DNA of 11,369 nucleotides, from the NCBI GenBank assembly GCA_016285815.1, contig JAEERN010000228.1, positions 1 through 11,369 on the forward strand, read 5' to 3'. Shown piece by piece: positions 1 to 6,762 of this stretch. Numbering within the stretch: the first letter of the stretch is position 1; each line of letters begins with the position of its first letter. The DNA comes from Clostridiales bacterium. GTDB taxonomy: Bacteria > Bacillota > Clostridia > Oscillospirales > QAMX01. The translations under genes and the position numbers were made by a program. Below the pieces are notes generated by a model. The model ran no database searches. It had not been told where the DNA came from and saw only the letters and a program-made list of their open reading frames with translations.

Positions 1-834
1 GTCCGCCCGCGTCACCGTCCGGACGGGGCGGCGCGCCAGTTCGTCGGCCAGCTCGCCGCAGGAGGTGATGCGGAACCGCGGGTCCGCCTTGACCAGCCGC
101 ACCAGCCGCCGCATATTCCGGTAGAATGTCTCCGTCTCCTCCGGCGGCCGCCTGGGCGGCTCGATCCAGCGGCCGAAGGGGACCAGATTTTCCTTATAAT
201 AGTTGGGCTGGTCCCAGTGGACGCTGTACAGCGCCTTGTGCGGGTGGGTGTAGATCACCGCCCGCTTCCGGTGCGCCAGCCGGTCCAGGATCTCCCGCAT
301 GTGCGACTCGTCCGCGGCGAACAGCTCGTCCTCCATGCAGAAGGAATAGTTCACGTGGAACAGGTCGCAGTAGAACGCGCCGCGGCAGTCCTCCGTGTCG
401 CAGAAGGTGTCGGCATAGACCGAGGCGCCCATGTCCGCATAGGCGTACATGGCGACGTAGGATTTCTGGTTGCCCGGCGGGCAGAACGTGCGGATCCGCT
501 CCGTGCCGGTGGCGGCCCGGATATAGCCGTGTCCCAGCGTCTCCTGGCGCACCACCTCGTTCCGCGCGGCGTCGAAATCTGCCACGTCGGTGTATTCGTT
601 GAGGGTCGGGTGCAGGGTGTGGCCGTACGAGTGCGCGCCGATCTCGTGGTGCGACAGCGCCGCCAGCACGTCGTTCCGGCCCCAGGCCATGAGCTGGCGC
701 GCCAGCAGGCCCACCACAAAGAAACAGGCGCGCACGCCCTCGCTTCGGAAGATCTCGGCTTCGTCCCGGATGGCGTCCGCCGCGTGGTTCGAGGTGAAGT
801 CCTCGGTGTCCAGACAGAAGAGGATGTCGGTCAT
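1..834 (-). CDS. Polysaccharide-deacetylase-like (NodB-fold) metalloenzyme, 3' end cut by window
   Basis: Probable zinc-dependent deacetylase or amidohydrolase of the NodB/polysaccharide deacetylase superfamily. The 278 visible codons contain no stop, so the C-terminus lies beyond base 1. Seen: an N-terminal LDTEDF (residues 8-13), matching the first metal-binding aspartate motif in its DxED variant; HEIGAHSYGH (63-72), a good HSxxH metal site with H68 and H72; FCPPGN (117-122), resembling the RxPxG motif; and VIYTHPHK (193-200), placed like the late catalytic His motif. There is no signal peptide or membrane segment, so a cytosolic enzyme acting on small acylated sugars or amides is more likely than a cell-wall enzyme (inference). 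The ATG at 834 is preceded by AGGGG about 7 nt upstream and lies 10 nt after the ROK kinase stop, so it is the third gene of the fucU-ROK operon. The fold assignment is secure; the substrate is unknown. Confidence 0.82.
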   Translation of the reverse strand, partial: MTDILFCLDTEDFTSNHAADAIRDEAEIFRSEGVRACFFVVGLLARQLMAWGRNDVLAALSHHEIGAHSYGHTLHPTLNEYTDVADFDAARNEVVRQETLGHGYIRAATGTERIRTFCPPGNQKSYVAMYAYADMGASVYADTFCDTEDCRGAFYCDLFHVNYSFCMEDELFAADESHMREILDRLAHRKRAVIYTHPHKALYSVHWDQPNYYKENLVPFGRWIEPPRRPPEETETFYRNMRRLVRLVKADPRFRITSCGELADELARRPVRTVTRAD

Positions 835-844
835 GGCGCGCCCC

Positions 845-1744
845 TCACGCCTCGTCCAGAAGCTGGGCCGCCGCGCCGATATAGCCCGCGTCGTTCTTCA
901 GGCGGCTGCAGACCAGCAAAGCGTCGGTGACGATCTTGCTGCGCAGCGGGTTCAGAAGCCAGTCGCCCTCGTTGGAGATGGCGCCGCCGAAGACGATGAT
1001 CTCCGGCTGGAACAGCATGATGAGGTTCTCGACCCCGACGGCCAGATGGCTGATGTACTCGTCCACCACCTGCTGGGCCACGGGACAACCCTCTTTCATG
1101 GCGTTGAACGCCGTGCGCCCGTCGATCTTGGCGCCGCTCATCTCGGCCAGCAGGCTCTTGGGGTTCTCCTCCACCGCGCGGACAGTCAGGCCGATCAGCG
1201 CGCTGACCGAGGCGTACTTTTCAAAGCACCCCTTCCGGCCGCAGCCGCAGGGAAGCCCGTCGAACTCCACCACCATGTGGCCAAACTCGCCGGCGCTGCC
1301 GTTCTTGCCGAAATAGGGTTTCTTGTCGATGATGATGCCGCCGCCGACGCCGGTGCCCAGCGTAATCATCAGCATGTCGTCGTACTCGCGCCCGTATCCG
1401 GCGTAGAGCTCGCCCAGCATGGCGCAGCTGGCGTCGTTGCCCAGCACGACGCGCGTTCCGGTCCGGGCCCGGAGGGGCTCGGTCACCGGCGTGTTGAGGA
1501 ACGGCAGGTTCGAGGCCCGCAGGATCACGCCCTCCCGGCCGTCGATGATGCCGGGCGAACCGATGCCGATCCCCTCGACGGGATACTTTTTCGCCGTCTC
1601 GAGGCAGACCTCCGCGATGGCCTCCACGATGGACTCGCCGTATTTTCGCGGCGTCGGGATCGCGAACTTTTCGACCGTGGCGAACGCGTCGTCCACCACG
1701 CCGAACTTGATCTCGGTGCCTCCGATGTCAACTCCCAGTTTCAT
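845..1744 (-). CDS. ROK-family sugar kinase (glucokinase-like)
   Basis: A cytosolic ATP-dependent hexose or amino-sugar kinase of the ROK family, 299 residues, close to the usual length of about 300. Seen: the phosphate-binding loop DIGGTEIK (6-13), SPGIIDG (63-69), GND with the likely catalytic Asp at 104 (102-104), GTGVGGGII (130-138), EFGHM (153-157), and the family zinc-binding signature CGCGRKGC (166-173) followed by E175. All active-site landmarks are present, so it should be an enzyme. It lacks the N-terminal helix-turn-helix of ROK repressors. The start at 1744 has GGGGAG in the preceding 15 nt. It is the middle gene of the operon, 53 nt after fucU and 10 nt before the deacetylase-like gene. 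Company with a mutarotase suggests phosphorylation of a free sugar released inside the cell. ROK substrates (glucose, fructose, ManNAc, GlcNAc, allose) cannot be told apart from sequence alone. Confidence 0.92.
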   Translation of the reverse strand: MKLGVDIGGTEIKFGVVDDAFATVEKFAIPTPRKYGESIVEAIAEVCLETAKKYPVEGIGIGSPGIIDGREGVILRASNLPFLNTPVTEPLRARTGTRVVLGNDASCAMLGELYAGYGREYDDMLMITLGTGVGGGIIIDKKPYFGKNGSAGEFGHMVVEFDGLPCGCGRKGCFEKYASVSALIGLTVRAVEENPKSLLAEMSGAKIDGRTAFNAMKEGCPVAQQVVDEYISHLAVGVENLIMLFQPEIIVFGGAISNEGDWLLNPLRSKIVTDALLVCSRLKNDAGYIGAAAQLLDEA

Positions 1745-1797
1745 GGCTGCTCTCCCCGTTTCTTATGGCTGTCCGCGCCGCGCGCGGCGGTCCGCCT

Positions 1798-2226
1798 TCA
1801 CTCCTTGACGACGCCCTTTTTGAGTATCACGTTGGCGTAGACGGCGCTCTCCCCGGTGGCGACGACGGCATAGGCCTTCCGGGCCCGCTCGTAAAAGGCA
1901 AACCGCTCGATCTGCTCCATGGCGTGATGCGCCGGCTCGCGGGCCGCGGCGATGCGCTCGTATTCGGCCCAGATGGGCGGCGTGTCCTCGCCGGCGCCCA
2001 CCGCCATCAGCGCCATGGGCGCCTCGACGTAGGTGTCCAGCGGCATCAGCTTCAAAATGGCGTCCAGGACCTCGGGAACGCCGTGCCCGTCCAGACGGAC
2101 CAGACGGCGGGCGTTGGCCGCGGCGGGAAAGTTCCCGTCTCCGATGACGAGCTCGTCTCCGTGGCCCATCTCCATCAGGATCTTCAAAAGCTCCGGCGAA
2201 AGCACCGAGGGGATCCCTTTCAGCAT
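1798..2226 (-). CDS. fucU: L-fucose mutarotase (FucU/RbsD family)
   Basis: Interconverts alpha and beta anomers of a free sugar; FucU acts on L-fucose, its relative RbsD on D-ribose. The 142 residues match the usual length of about 140. The sequence resembles E. coli FucU from memory along its whole length: LSPELLKILMEMGHGDE (9-25, with the active-site His22), D30, the block RFAFYERARKAYA (108-120) and the C-terminal YANVILKKGV (130-139) with the conserved Y-x-N. Similarity to FucU is clearly stronger than to RbsD. The start at 2226 is fixed by GGAGG 8 nt upstream. It is the first gene of a leftward operon with a ROK kinase and a deacetylase-like gene. No fucose isomerase, fuculokinase or aldolase is in the window, so the actual sugar may be fucose or a related deoxy or hexose sugar. 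Confidence 0.93.
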   Translation of the reverse strand: MLKGIPSVLSPELLKILMEMGHGDELVIGDGNFPAAANARRLVRLDGHGVPEVLDAILKLMPLDTYVEAPMALMAVGAGEDTPPIWAEYERIAAAREPAHHAMEQIERFAFYERARKAYAVVATGESAVYANVILKKGVVKE

Positions 2227-2265
2227 GTCGTTTTCCTCCGCTTCAGACGTTTTTCTTCGGACCGT

Positions 2266-2283
2266 CCCGGCCCGCGGGCCGGG
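2266..2283. promoter_or_regulatory. Perfect 18-bp GC palindrome between divergent promoters (candidate operator or hairpin)
   Basis: CCCGGCCCG is followed directly by its reverse complement CGGGCCGGG. With a single bulged G the symmetry extends to GTCCC/GGGAC. It sits 3 nt upstream of the rightward -35 box and inside the leader of the leftward operon. It could be a repressor or activator site, or a leader hairpin. GC-rich DNA yields such palindromes by chance and no regulator gene is adjacent, so this is a candidate only. Confidence 0.3.
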
Positions 2284-2286
2284 GAC

Positions 2287-2315
2287 TGGAAATCCGCTTT
2301 CCTATATGATATAAT
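2287..2315 (+). promoter_or_regulatory. Sigma-A-type promoter for the Gfo/Idh gene
   Basis: TGGAAA (2287-2292, 4 of 6 consensus bases) and a perfect TATAAT (2310-2315) are separated by exactly 17 nt. Transcription should start near 2322, giving a leader of about 45 nt that contains GGAGG at 2354-2358 before the ATG at 2367. Its -10 box shares bases 2310-2311 with the opposing promoter. Confidence 0.75.
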
Positions 2316-2334
2316 AAAACGTGAAAAAAGTCAA
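2306..2334 (-). promoter_or_regulatory. Sigma-A-type promoter for the fucU-ROK-deacetylase operon
   Basis: Read leftward, TTGACT (2334-2329) and TATCAT (2311-2306) are separated by 17 nt, each with 5 of 6 consensus bases. Transcription should start near 2299, giving a leader of about 73 nt to the fucU ATG. The promoter overlaps the divergent one, so RNA polymerase can probably hold only one of the two at a time. Confidence 0.78.
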
Positions 2335-2366
2335 CGGGAATCCCGCGGATCACGGAGGACGAGACC

Positions 2367-3503
2367 ATGACGGAATACGGCGTCGGCATCGTCGGCATGG
2401 GCTTCATGGGAAGGACCCACGCCTACGCCCACAGAACGCTTCCCTATTACTATCCCGGCCTGCCCTGGACCACCCGTCTGGTGGCGGCCTGCAACCGCTC
2501 GCCCGCCGCGACGGAAGAGGCGCGGGACCGGCTGGGCTTCGAGCGGGCGACCACCGATTTCTCCGACCTGCTGAACGACGAGCGCATCCGTCTCGTCCAC
2601 ATCTGCACGCCCAACGCCAGCCACTTCGCCCTGGCCCGGGCGGCGCTGGAGGCTAAAAAGCACGTCTACTGCGACAAGCCGCTGACCGTGACCTGGCCCG
2701 AGGCGCGCCGGCTGGCCGCGCTGGCCGCCGAAAGCGGCCTCACCGCCCAGGTCGCCTTTCAGAACCGCTTTTTCCCCTCCACCCTGCGCGCCAAGGAGCT
2801 GATGGACCAGGGGCGGCTGGGCGAGATCACCTGCTTCCGGGCGGAGTATCTCCACTCGGGCCAGGTGGACCCCGACAAGCCCATGAAGTGGAAACAGGGG
2901 GACGAGGCCGGCGTCCTGCGGGACATGGGGTCCCATGCGCTGGACATGATGTTCCACCTGTTGGGCCCCTTCGCCTCGGTATACGCCGAGACCCGGATCC
3001 TCTACCCCTTCCGGCCGGACGGCGCCGGCGGGACGGTCCGCGTCACCGCCGACGACCACGCCGCCATGCTGCTGACGCTGCCCTCCGGCGCGGCGGGCGT
3101 CGTCGAGGCCTCCAAGATCGCCACGGGCGTGGACGACGAGTTCCGCTTTGAGATCCACGGCACCCGCGGCGCCCTGCGCTTCAATCTGGCCCAGCCCAAC
3201 ACCCTCTGGTTCTACGACGGGGACCGGCCCGACGGTCCCTTCGGCGGCGAGCGCGGCTTCACCGCGCTGGAGTGTACGGGACGCTATCCCGCACCGGCGG
3301 CCTTTCCCTCGTTCAAGAACGGGGTGGGCTGGCTGCGGGGCCACTGCCACAGCCTCTATTCCTTTGTGGACAACGTGTACAACGGCCGTCCCGGCTGTCC
3401 CTCCTTCGCCGACGGCGCCTATGTGCAGTACGTCATGGAGCGCGCACTGGAAAGCGCCGTCTCCGGCCGCCGCCTGACGCTGGACCCGCCGGAGCGGTTC
3501 TGA
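2367..3503 (+). CDS. Gfo/Idh/MocA-family NAD(P)-dependent oxidoreductase
   Basis: A cytosolic dehydrogenase of the glucose-fructose oxidoreductase / inositol dehydrogenase family, 378 residues (usual range about 330-400). Seen: the Rossmann dinucleotide loop VGIVGMGFMGRTHA (6-19), HICTPNASH (78-86), the catalytic-lysine motif KHVYCDKP (98-105, the family's EKP in its DKP form), and DMGSHALD (186-193) carrying the conserved Asp and His of the active site. The C-terminal half is the expected beta-sheet substrate domain. The ATG at 2367 follows GGAGG by 8 nt. It has its own promoter and terminator, so it is a single-gene transcript, divergent from the fucU operon and probably co-regulated with it. 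Family members oxidise sugars, cyclitols or glycosides at one carbon, some as the first step of oxidative glycosidase chemistry. The substrate is not readable here. Confidence 0.92.
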   Translation: MTEYGVGIVGMGFMGRTHAYAHRTLPYYYPGLPWTTRLVAACNRSPAATEEARDRLGFERATTDFSDLLNDERIRLVHICTPNASHFALARAALEAKKHVYCDKPLTVTWPEARRLAALAAESGLTAQVAFQNRFFPSTLRAKELMDQGRLGEITCFRAEYLHSGQVDPDKPMKWKQGDEAGVLRDMGSHALDMMFHLLGPFASVYAETRILYPFRPDGAGGTVRVTADDHAAMLLTLPSGAAGVVEASKIATGVDDEFRFEIHGTRGALRFNLAQPNTLWFYDGDRPDGPFGGERGFTALECTGRYPAPAAFPSFKNGVGWLRGHCHSLYSFVDNVYNGRPGCPSFADGAYVQYVMERALESAVSGRRLTLDPPERF

Positions 3504-3548
3504 CACCGGCTTTTGTCCCGATCTGAGCGTTTTTCTTTCAAAACCTTT

Positions 3549-3588
3549 CTTTGCCCGCCGTTTTCTCCGGCGGGCAAAGCTTTATTTT
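3549..3588 (+). terminator. Rho-independent terminator after the Gfo/Idh gene
   Basis: A 12-bp perfect stem pairs 3549-3560 (CTTTGCCCGCCG) with 3568-3579 around a 7-nt loop, followed by TTTATTTT at 3581-3588. It lies 45 nt after the stop codon and separates this gene from the solute-binding protein gene. Confidence 0.9.
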
Positions 3589-3653
3589 CCCAAACAGGCC
3601 GGCTTTGATTAGTTAGTATGCAAAATTTTTTCTGCCTGACCCCCCGTCGCCTC

Positions 3654-3682
3654 TTGACAACGCGGACAATTTGTGATAAATT
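3654..3682 (+). promoter_or_regulatory. Probable promoter of the solute-binding lipoprotein gene
   Basis: A perfect TTGACA (3654-3659) lies 17 nt before TAAATT (3677-3682, 4 of 6). A spacing of 16 nt gives ATAAAT, so the exact -10 box is uncertain. The surrounding 3605-3760 stretch is much more AT-rich than the genes. The implied leader is about 85 nt and ends with GGGAGG at 3763-3768, 5 nt before the ATG at 3774. Confidence 0.7.
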
Positions 3683-3773
3683 ATTTTCAGCAAGTAACAA
3701 TTGGTTCACAACTCGGAATTGGGACCGGGGAGCGGGCCGATCGTTACAAACTTATTTTAATCGGGAGGAACTC

Positions 3774-5189
3774 ATGAAGAAGACCAGAATTCTCGCGCTG
3801 CTTCTCGCGGTCATGATGGTCGCCGCTCTGTTCGCCGCCTGCACCGGCACCGAGCCTGAGACGACTACCACCGAAGCCACCACGGAAGCCACCACCACGG
3901 AAGCCACCACCGAGGCCAAGCTCGACTTCGGCGGCCGCACCGTCACCCTGACCTCCGCCTGGATCGGCGACTTCCAGCCCAAGGTCGGCGAATCTGATTT
4001 CGACGACAAGTGGCAGGCGGTCTACACCGGCCTTGAGAACGATCTGAACATCAAGATCGAGCTCGTCGCCGGCCCCCACCAGCTCGAGGACGCCATCGAC
4101 CGCATCATGTCGGGCGACTATGACGAACTCGGCGACATCTGCGATATGAAGCTGCTGTACTGGGTGCCCTGCGCCATCAACGGCTATATCGCTCAGCTGA
4201 ACACCCCCGAAATCGCTGCGAAGGGCCTCGACGTCACCGACTCCAGCGCCTTCTTCCAGCCCTACACCTCGGCCATGAACCTGGGCGGCAAGATCTACGC
4301 CGCGCAGTGGAACGGCTCCTACGCCGTCTGTGAGTTCGGCTGGTGCATGTTCGTCAACCTCGACTACCTGAGCGAGTACGGCGGCGTCAGCGACATCTTC
4401 CAGACCGTCCGCGACATGAAGTGGAACTGGGAGACCTTCCTTGACCTGCAGCAGAAGTGCTGCAAGGACACCGACGGCGACGGCAACATCGACATCTGGG
4501 GCTCCGGCGAGCACAGCTACGGCCAGGAGATCTACACCATCCCCGGTGGCGCTACCGTTTACATCGATGAAAACGGCAAGTACACCAGCGGCCTGCTCCG
4601 TCCGGCCACTCAGGAAGCTCTGCAGTTCGCTCAGAACTACTTCAACAGCGGCTACTGCGAGACCTCCACTGGCTACGGCGACATCCACAGAAAGTTCACT
4701 GCCGGCGAAGTCGCCATGCAGTGGGGCGAACAGTGGAACACCGCTCCGGGCAACTACTTTGACGCGGTCGACGTGAACTACGGCATCATCCCGATCCCGA
4801 AGCACTCCACCGCCGACAAGTACACCAACATCCTGGGCGGCGTCCGCGCCAAGACCCTCTATCTGAACAACACCAAGTTTGACGAGAACGTCAAGATCCT
4901 GTACGCCTTCGGCAAAGCCTTCACCGACGACGCCGTTTGGGACACCTTCCTCGAGAAGAACTGCATGGGCAACAAGAACTCCCTCGAAATGGTCCAGAAC
5001 TACATCTGGGGCGACAAGTACGCTCAGACCGTCACCGACTACAGCTGGGCCGACTGGGACAACCTGCAGCAGTGGTATCGCAACAACGTTTACTTCCCGA
5101 TCGTGACTGGCTCTGAGTCCGTCGCTTCCGTCTGCGAAGCCCAGAACAGCGCCTTCCAGGCCGCGATCAACGCCGCGTTCAAGCAGTAA
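3774..5189 (+). CDS. ABC transporter extracellular solute-binding lipoprotein (sugar type, family 1-like)
   Basis: Captures a substrate, most likely an oligosaccharide, outside the membrane for an ABC importer. There are 471 residues from the ATG at 3774, chosen because GGGAGG precedes it and it opens a classical signal peptide. A longer in-frame extension to 3618 has neither and overlaps the promoter. Seen: a lipoprotein signal MKKTR then a hydrophobic core, with lipobox LFAAC and lipidated Cys23; a Thr/Glu-rich tether (about 24-49); then a mature domain with NLDYL and MKWNWETF, and a DTDGDGNIDIWG loop (232-243) typical of calcium-loop-like segments in clostridial sugar-binding proteins. There are many Trp and Tyr residues, as in sugar stackers. 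Codon use shifts to AAC, AAG, GAC and more GCT, and GC is lower than in neighbours, which suggests high expression or different ancestry. No permease or ATPase gene is adjacent. The family is secure; the substrate is not. Confidence 0.92.
   Translation: MKKTRILALLLAVMMVAALFAACTGTEPETTTTEATTEATTTEATTEAKLDFGGRTVTLTSAWIGDFQPKVGESDFDDKWQAVYTGLENDLNIKIELVAGPHQLEDAIDRIMSGDYDELGDICDMKLLYWVPCAINGYIAQLNTPEIAAKGLDVTDSSAFFQPYTSAMNLGGKIYAAQWNGSYAVCEFGWCMFVNLDYLSEYGGVSDIFQTVRDMKWNWETFLDLQQKCCKDTDGDGNIDIWGSGEHSYGQEIYTIPGGATVYIDENGKYTSGLLRPATQEALQFAQNYFNSGYCETSTGYGDIHRKFTAGEVAMQWGEQWNTAPGNYFDAVDVNYGIIPIPKHSTADKYTNILGGVRAKTLYLNNTKFDENVKILYAFGKAFTDDAVWDTFLEKNCMGNKNSLEMVQNYIWGDKYAQTVTDYSWADWDNLQQWYRNNVYFPIVTGSESVASVCEAQNSAFQAAINAAFKQ
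3861..3917 (+). repeat. Thr/Glu/Ala repeat encoding the lipoprotein tether
   Basis: Imperfect tandem ACC/ACG-GAA-GCC units encode about four copies of a TTEA-type unit (residues 30-48), just after the lipidated Cys23. It is a low-complexity, acidic, flexible spacer between membrane and binding domain. Copy number could vary by slippage, and the Thr residues could be modified; neither is shown here. Confidence 0.8.
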
Positions 5190-5250
5190 GCAAACGCTGT
5201 TCTGATCGTCTTACCTACCGACATTTTCTTTTCATAACACTCCAATCCCA

Positions 5251-5298
5251 AAGGGAAAAGGACGCCGGAAACGGCGTCCTTTTCCCTTGCTTTTTTTT
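5251..5298 (+). terminator. Strong Rho-independent terminator after the solute-binding protein gene
   Basis: A perfect 17-bp stem (5251-5267 with 5272-5288) closes on a GAAA tetraloop (5268-5271), then GC and eight Ts at 5291-5298. It begins 61 nt after the stop codon. The long perfect stem makes read-through unlikely and would also protect the mRNA 3' end. Confidence 0.95.
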
Positions 5299-5628
5299 CG
5301 GCCTCTCCCCCGTCACGCGGCCGGCGCATCCCCGCAAAAAGACCGGCGGGCGAAAAAGAGCGGACGATCCCCGGGCGCGCAAAAAAAGAGCCACCCGGAG
5401 CTTGCGCCAGTCGGGCATTCAGGCGGCCCGAACGACGTCCTCGAGCGACTGCAAGCGCAGCAGAACAGAAGAGACGCCCGATGTCAATACCGATCTTTCA
5501 AAAAATCCGGAAAAATCGCGCCTCGGGCTTTCCCGGCGGCGCGCTCCGTCCGGCGCATCCCCCGGCGGTGCGCCGGTGAGGCACGTCCGGCGTCCCGGCG
5601 CGGCCCCCTCGTTTTCCCCGGGACGCGC
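5299..5628. other. Convergent intergenic region without a recognisable gene
   Basis: This stretch lies between the 3' ends of the rightward solute-binding protein gene and the leftward 5629-6720 gene. Apart from a terminator-like hairpin for the leftward gene (5511-5543), I see several A-runs (for example 5385-5391) and GC-rich filler. No start with a ribosome binding site opens a convincing frame, and I recognise no tRNA or other RNA fold. Confidence 0.55.
5511..5543 (-). terminator. Probable terminator for the leftward 5629-6720 gene
   Basis: Read leftward, an outer stem CGCGCC/GGCGCG (5543-5538 with 5522-5517) and an inner stem CGGG/CCCG flank a 4-nt loop, followed by ATTTTT (5516-5511). 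A small 2/1 internal loop weakens it. It starts about 85 nt after the stop codon at 5629 and is the only good candidate there. Confidence 0.6.
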
Positions 5629-6720
5629 CTATCGCGCCGCGCCGGACAGAGCGGAAAGGTTCGTCCGAAGCCGCCGCGCAACGGTCTCAAGGTCGCCGAC
5701 CGCCAGCAGATAGCGGTAGGAAAAGGGCTCAAAAGAGCGAAGCCGGACCGTCTTCAGCGGCGCGACGTAGTTGGTGGCGCCGCTCATCGGATCCCGGGAG
5801 CCGTTGTACGCGTGGCGTCCGGCGTAGTACTGCTCCGCCGCCGGGACCGCCAGGCCGACGCCGTAGCCGCTCTTGTCGTGCCACATGCAGAAGGCATGGG
5901 CCGGGTCGGTCAGCGGGAAGTTCTGGTCTTTGGCGAGGGGCCAGAAGATCAGATCGTCCCGCGAACGGCGCACCCCGGCGTCCTCCCACGTGAAGACGTC
6001 CAGCGCCGAGACGACGTAAAACGCCGGCAGCTCCTGCGCGCGCGCCCGGTGGCGAAGGCCGGAAAAGTCCGTAAAACGGTTGTCGACACAGATCACCCCG
6101 TCGTCGAGGAAGCGATAGCGGTTTTCCATATACGAGGGCGTGATGCTTCCGACGTGGCCCCAGTCGTACGGCTGGGCCTTGACGCAGATCTCGCCGTCTT
6201 CACACCGGACGTCGATCACGCGGGACCGGTTCCCGCCCTTGTCTCCGCCCTGCACCGGGTTGTAGGGCCACGGACTGTCCATGAACTCGCCCGGCTCGTA
6301 GGGCGGCTCGTCGCAGCCGTAATAGGACTGCTGGACCAGCCGTCCGGTGTCGAACCGGTTCAGCAGATTGGTATACCCCGCCGGCGCGCGCCGGTCCAGG
6401 AGCGAGGCGATCGCGCCGCCCATCTCCAGGGTGACGCCGAGGCGGACCCCGTCCCGCTCGAGAAAGACCTCCCGGGGGACCTCGACGGTGTCCGTCGTCC
6501 AGCTTCGGACGGCGGCGCCGCCGAATCCGGAAAAGTCGGGGTCCCGGGCCGTCTTCCCGTCCCCGGCCCCGCGGACCAGCAGGGAGAACGAGCCGTTTTT
6601 CGCCGGCTCGAGATAGATCCTGTCGCGCATGCGCTCCCCGTCGATCCGATAGCCCAGCTCCGCCGCCGCGGGGGCTTCGGCGTCGTAAGAGAAAACGATC
6701 CGATTGAACCCGTCGTCCAT
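5629..6720 (-). CDS. Unrecognised protein, probably a carbohydrate-active beta-sandwich enzyme or binding protein
   Basis: 363 residues. The ATG at 6720 is chosen because GGGAGG sits about 7 nt upstream and a TTGAAG-N17-TACAAT promoter lies just before it; upstream in-frame starts overlap that promoter. I cannot name the family. It looks like a conserved enzyme: GGAIASLLDRRAP (101-113) then NRFDTGRLVQQSYYG (121-135) recall the opening of galactose-mutarotase-like sugar-processing folds. WPYNPVQGGDKGGN (151-164), PYDWGHV (184-190), DDLIFWPLAKDQNFP (255-269), FCMWHDKSGYGVGL (277-290) and YYAGRHAYNGS (298-308) are dense in Trp, Tyr, Asp, His and Arg. The C-terminal segment SFEPFSYRYLLAVGDLE (329-345) is typical of long beta-sandwich domains. 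There is no signal peptide, so it is likely cytosolic. It is a single-gene transcript facing the solute-binding protein gene, which suggests a role in the same glycan metabolism (inference). Confidence 0.75.
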   Translation of the reverse strand: MDDGFNRIVFSYDAEAPAAAELGYRIDGERMRDRIYLEPAKNGSFSLLVRGAGDGKTARDPDFSGFGGAAVRSWTTDTVEVPREVFLERDGVRLGVTLEMGGAIASLLDRRAPAGYTNLLNRFDTGRLVQQSYYGCDEPPYEPGEFMDSPWPYNPVQGGDKGGNRSRVIDVRCEDGEICVKAQPYDWGHVGSITPSYMENRYRFLDDGVICVDNRFTDFSGLRHRARAQELPAFYVVSALDVFTWEDAGVRRSRDDLIFWPLAKDQNFPLTDPAHAFCMWHDKSGYGVGLAVPAAEQYYAGRHAYNGSRDPMSGATNYVAPLKTVRLRSFEPFSYRYLLAVGDLETVARRLRTNLSALSGAAR

Positions 6721-6762
6721 ATGCTGCCCTCCCTGCCCGGTCGGTCGCAGACCGGCGCTTTT

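Noticed and set aside
1776..1789. 14-bp palindrome CGCCGCGCGCGGCG between fucU and the ROK kinase, considered as a terminator
   Set aside because: No T-run follows on either strand, and uninterrupted G/C palindromes are easily produced by this base composition.
2331..3506. Long leftward open frame opposite the Gfo/Idh gene
   Set aside because: The rightward frame has the Rossmann and DKP motifs, promoter, ribosome binding site and terminator. The leftward frame is Gly/Val/Ala-rich shadow sequence.
3671..3711. TTGTGA ... TCACAA inverted repeat around the solute-binding protein promoter, considered as a CRP-like or other operator
   Set aside because: The half sites are 29 nt apart instead of the 6 nt of a CRP site and only 6 bp match, which chance can supply in AT-rich DNA.
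3618..3773. 52-residue N-terminal extension of the solute-binding protein
   Set aside because: It would start inside the promoter, lacks a ribosome binding site and would bury the lipoprotein signal peptide. The ATG at 3774 has GGGAGG and opens the signal directly.
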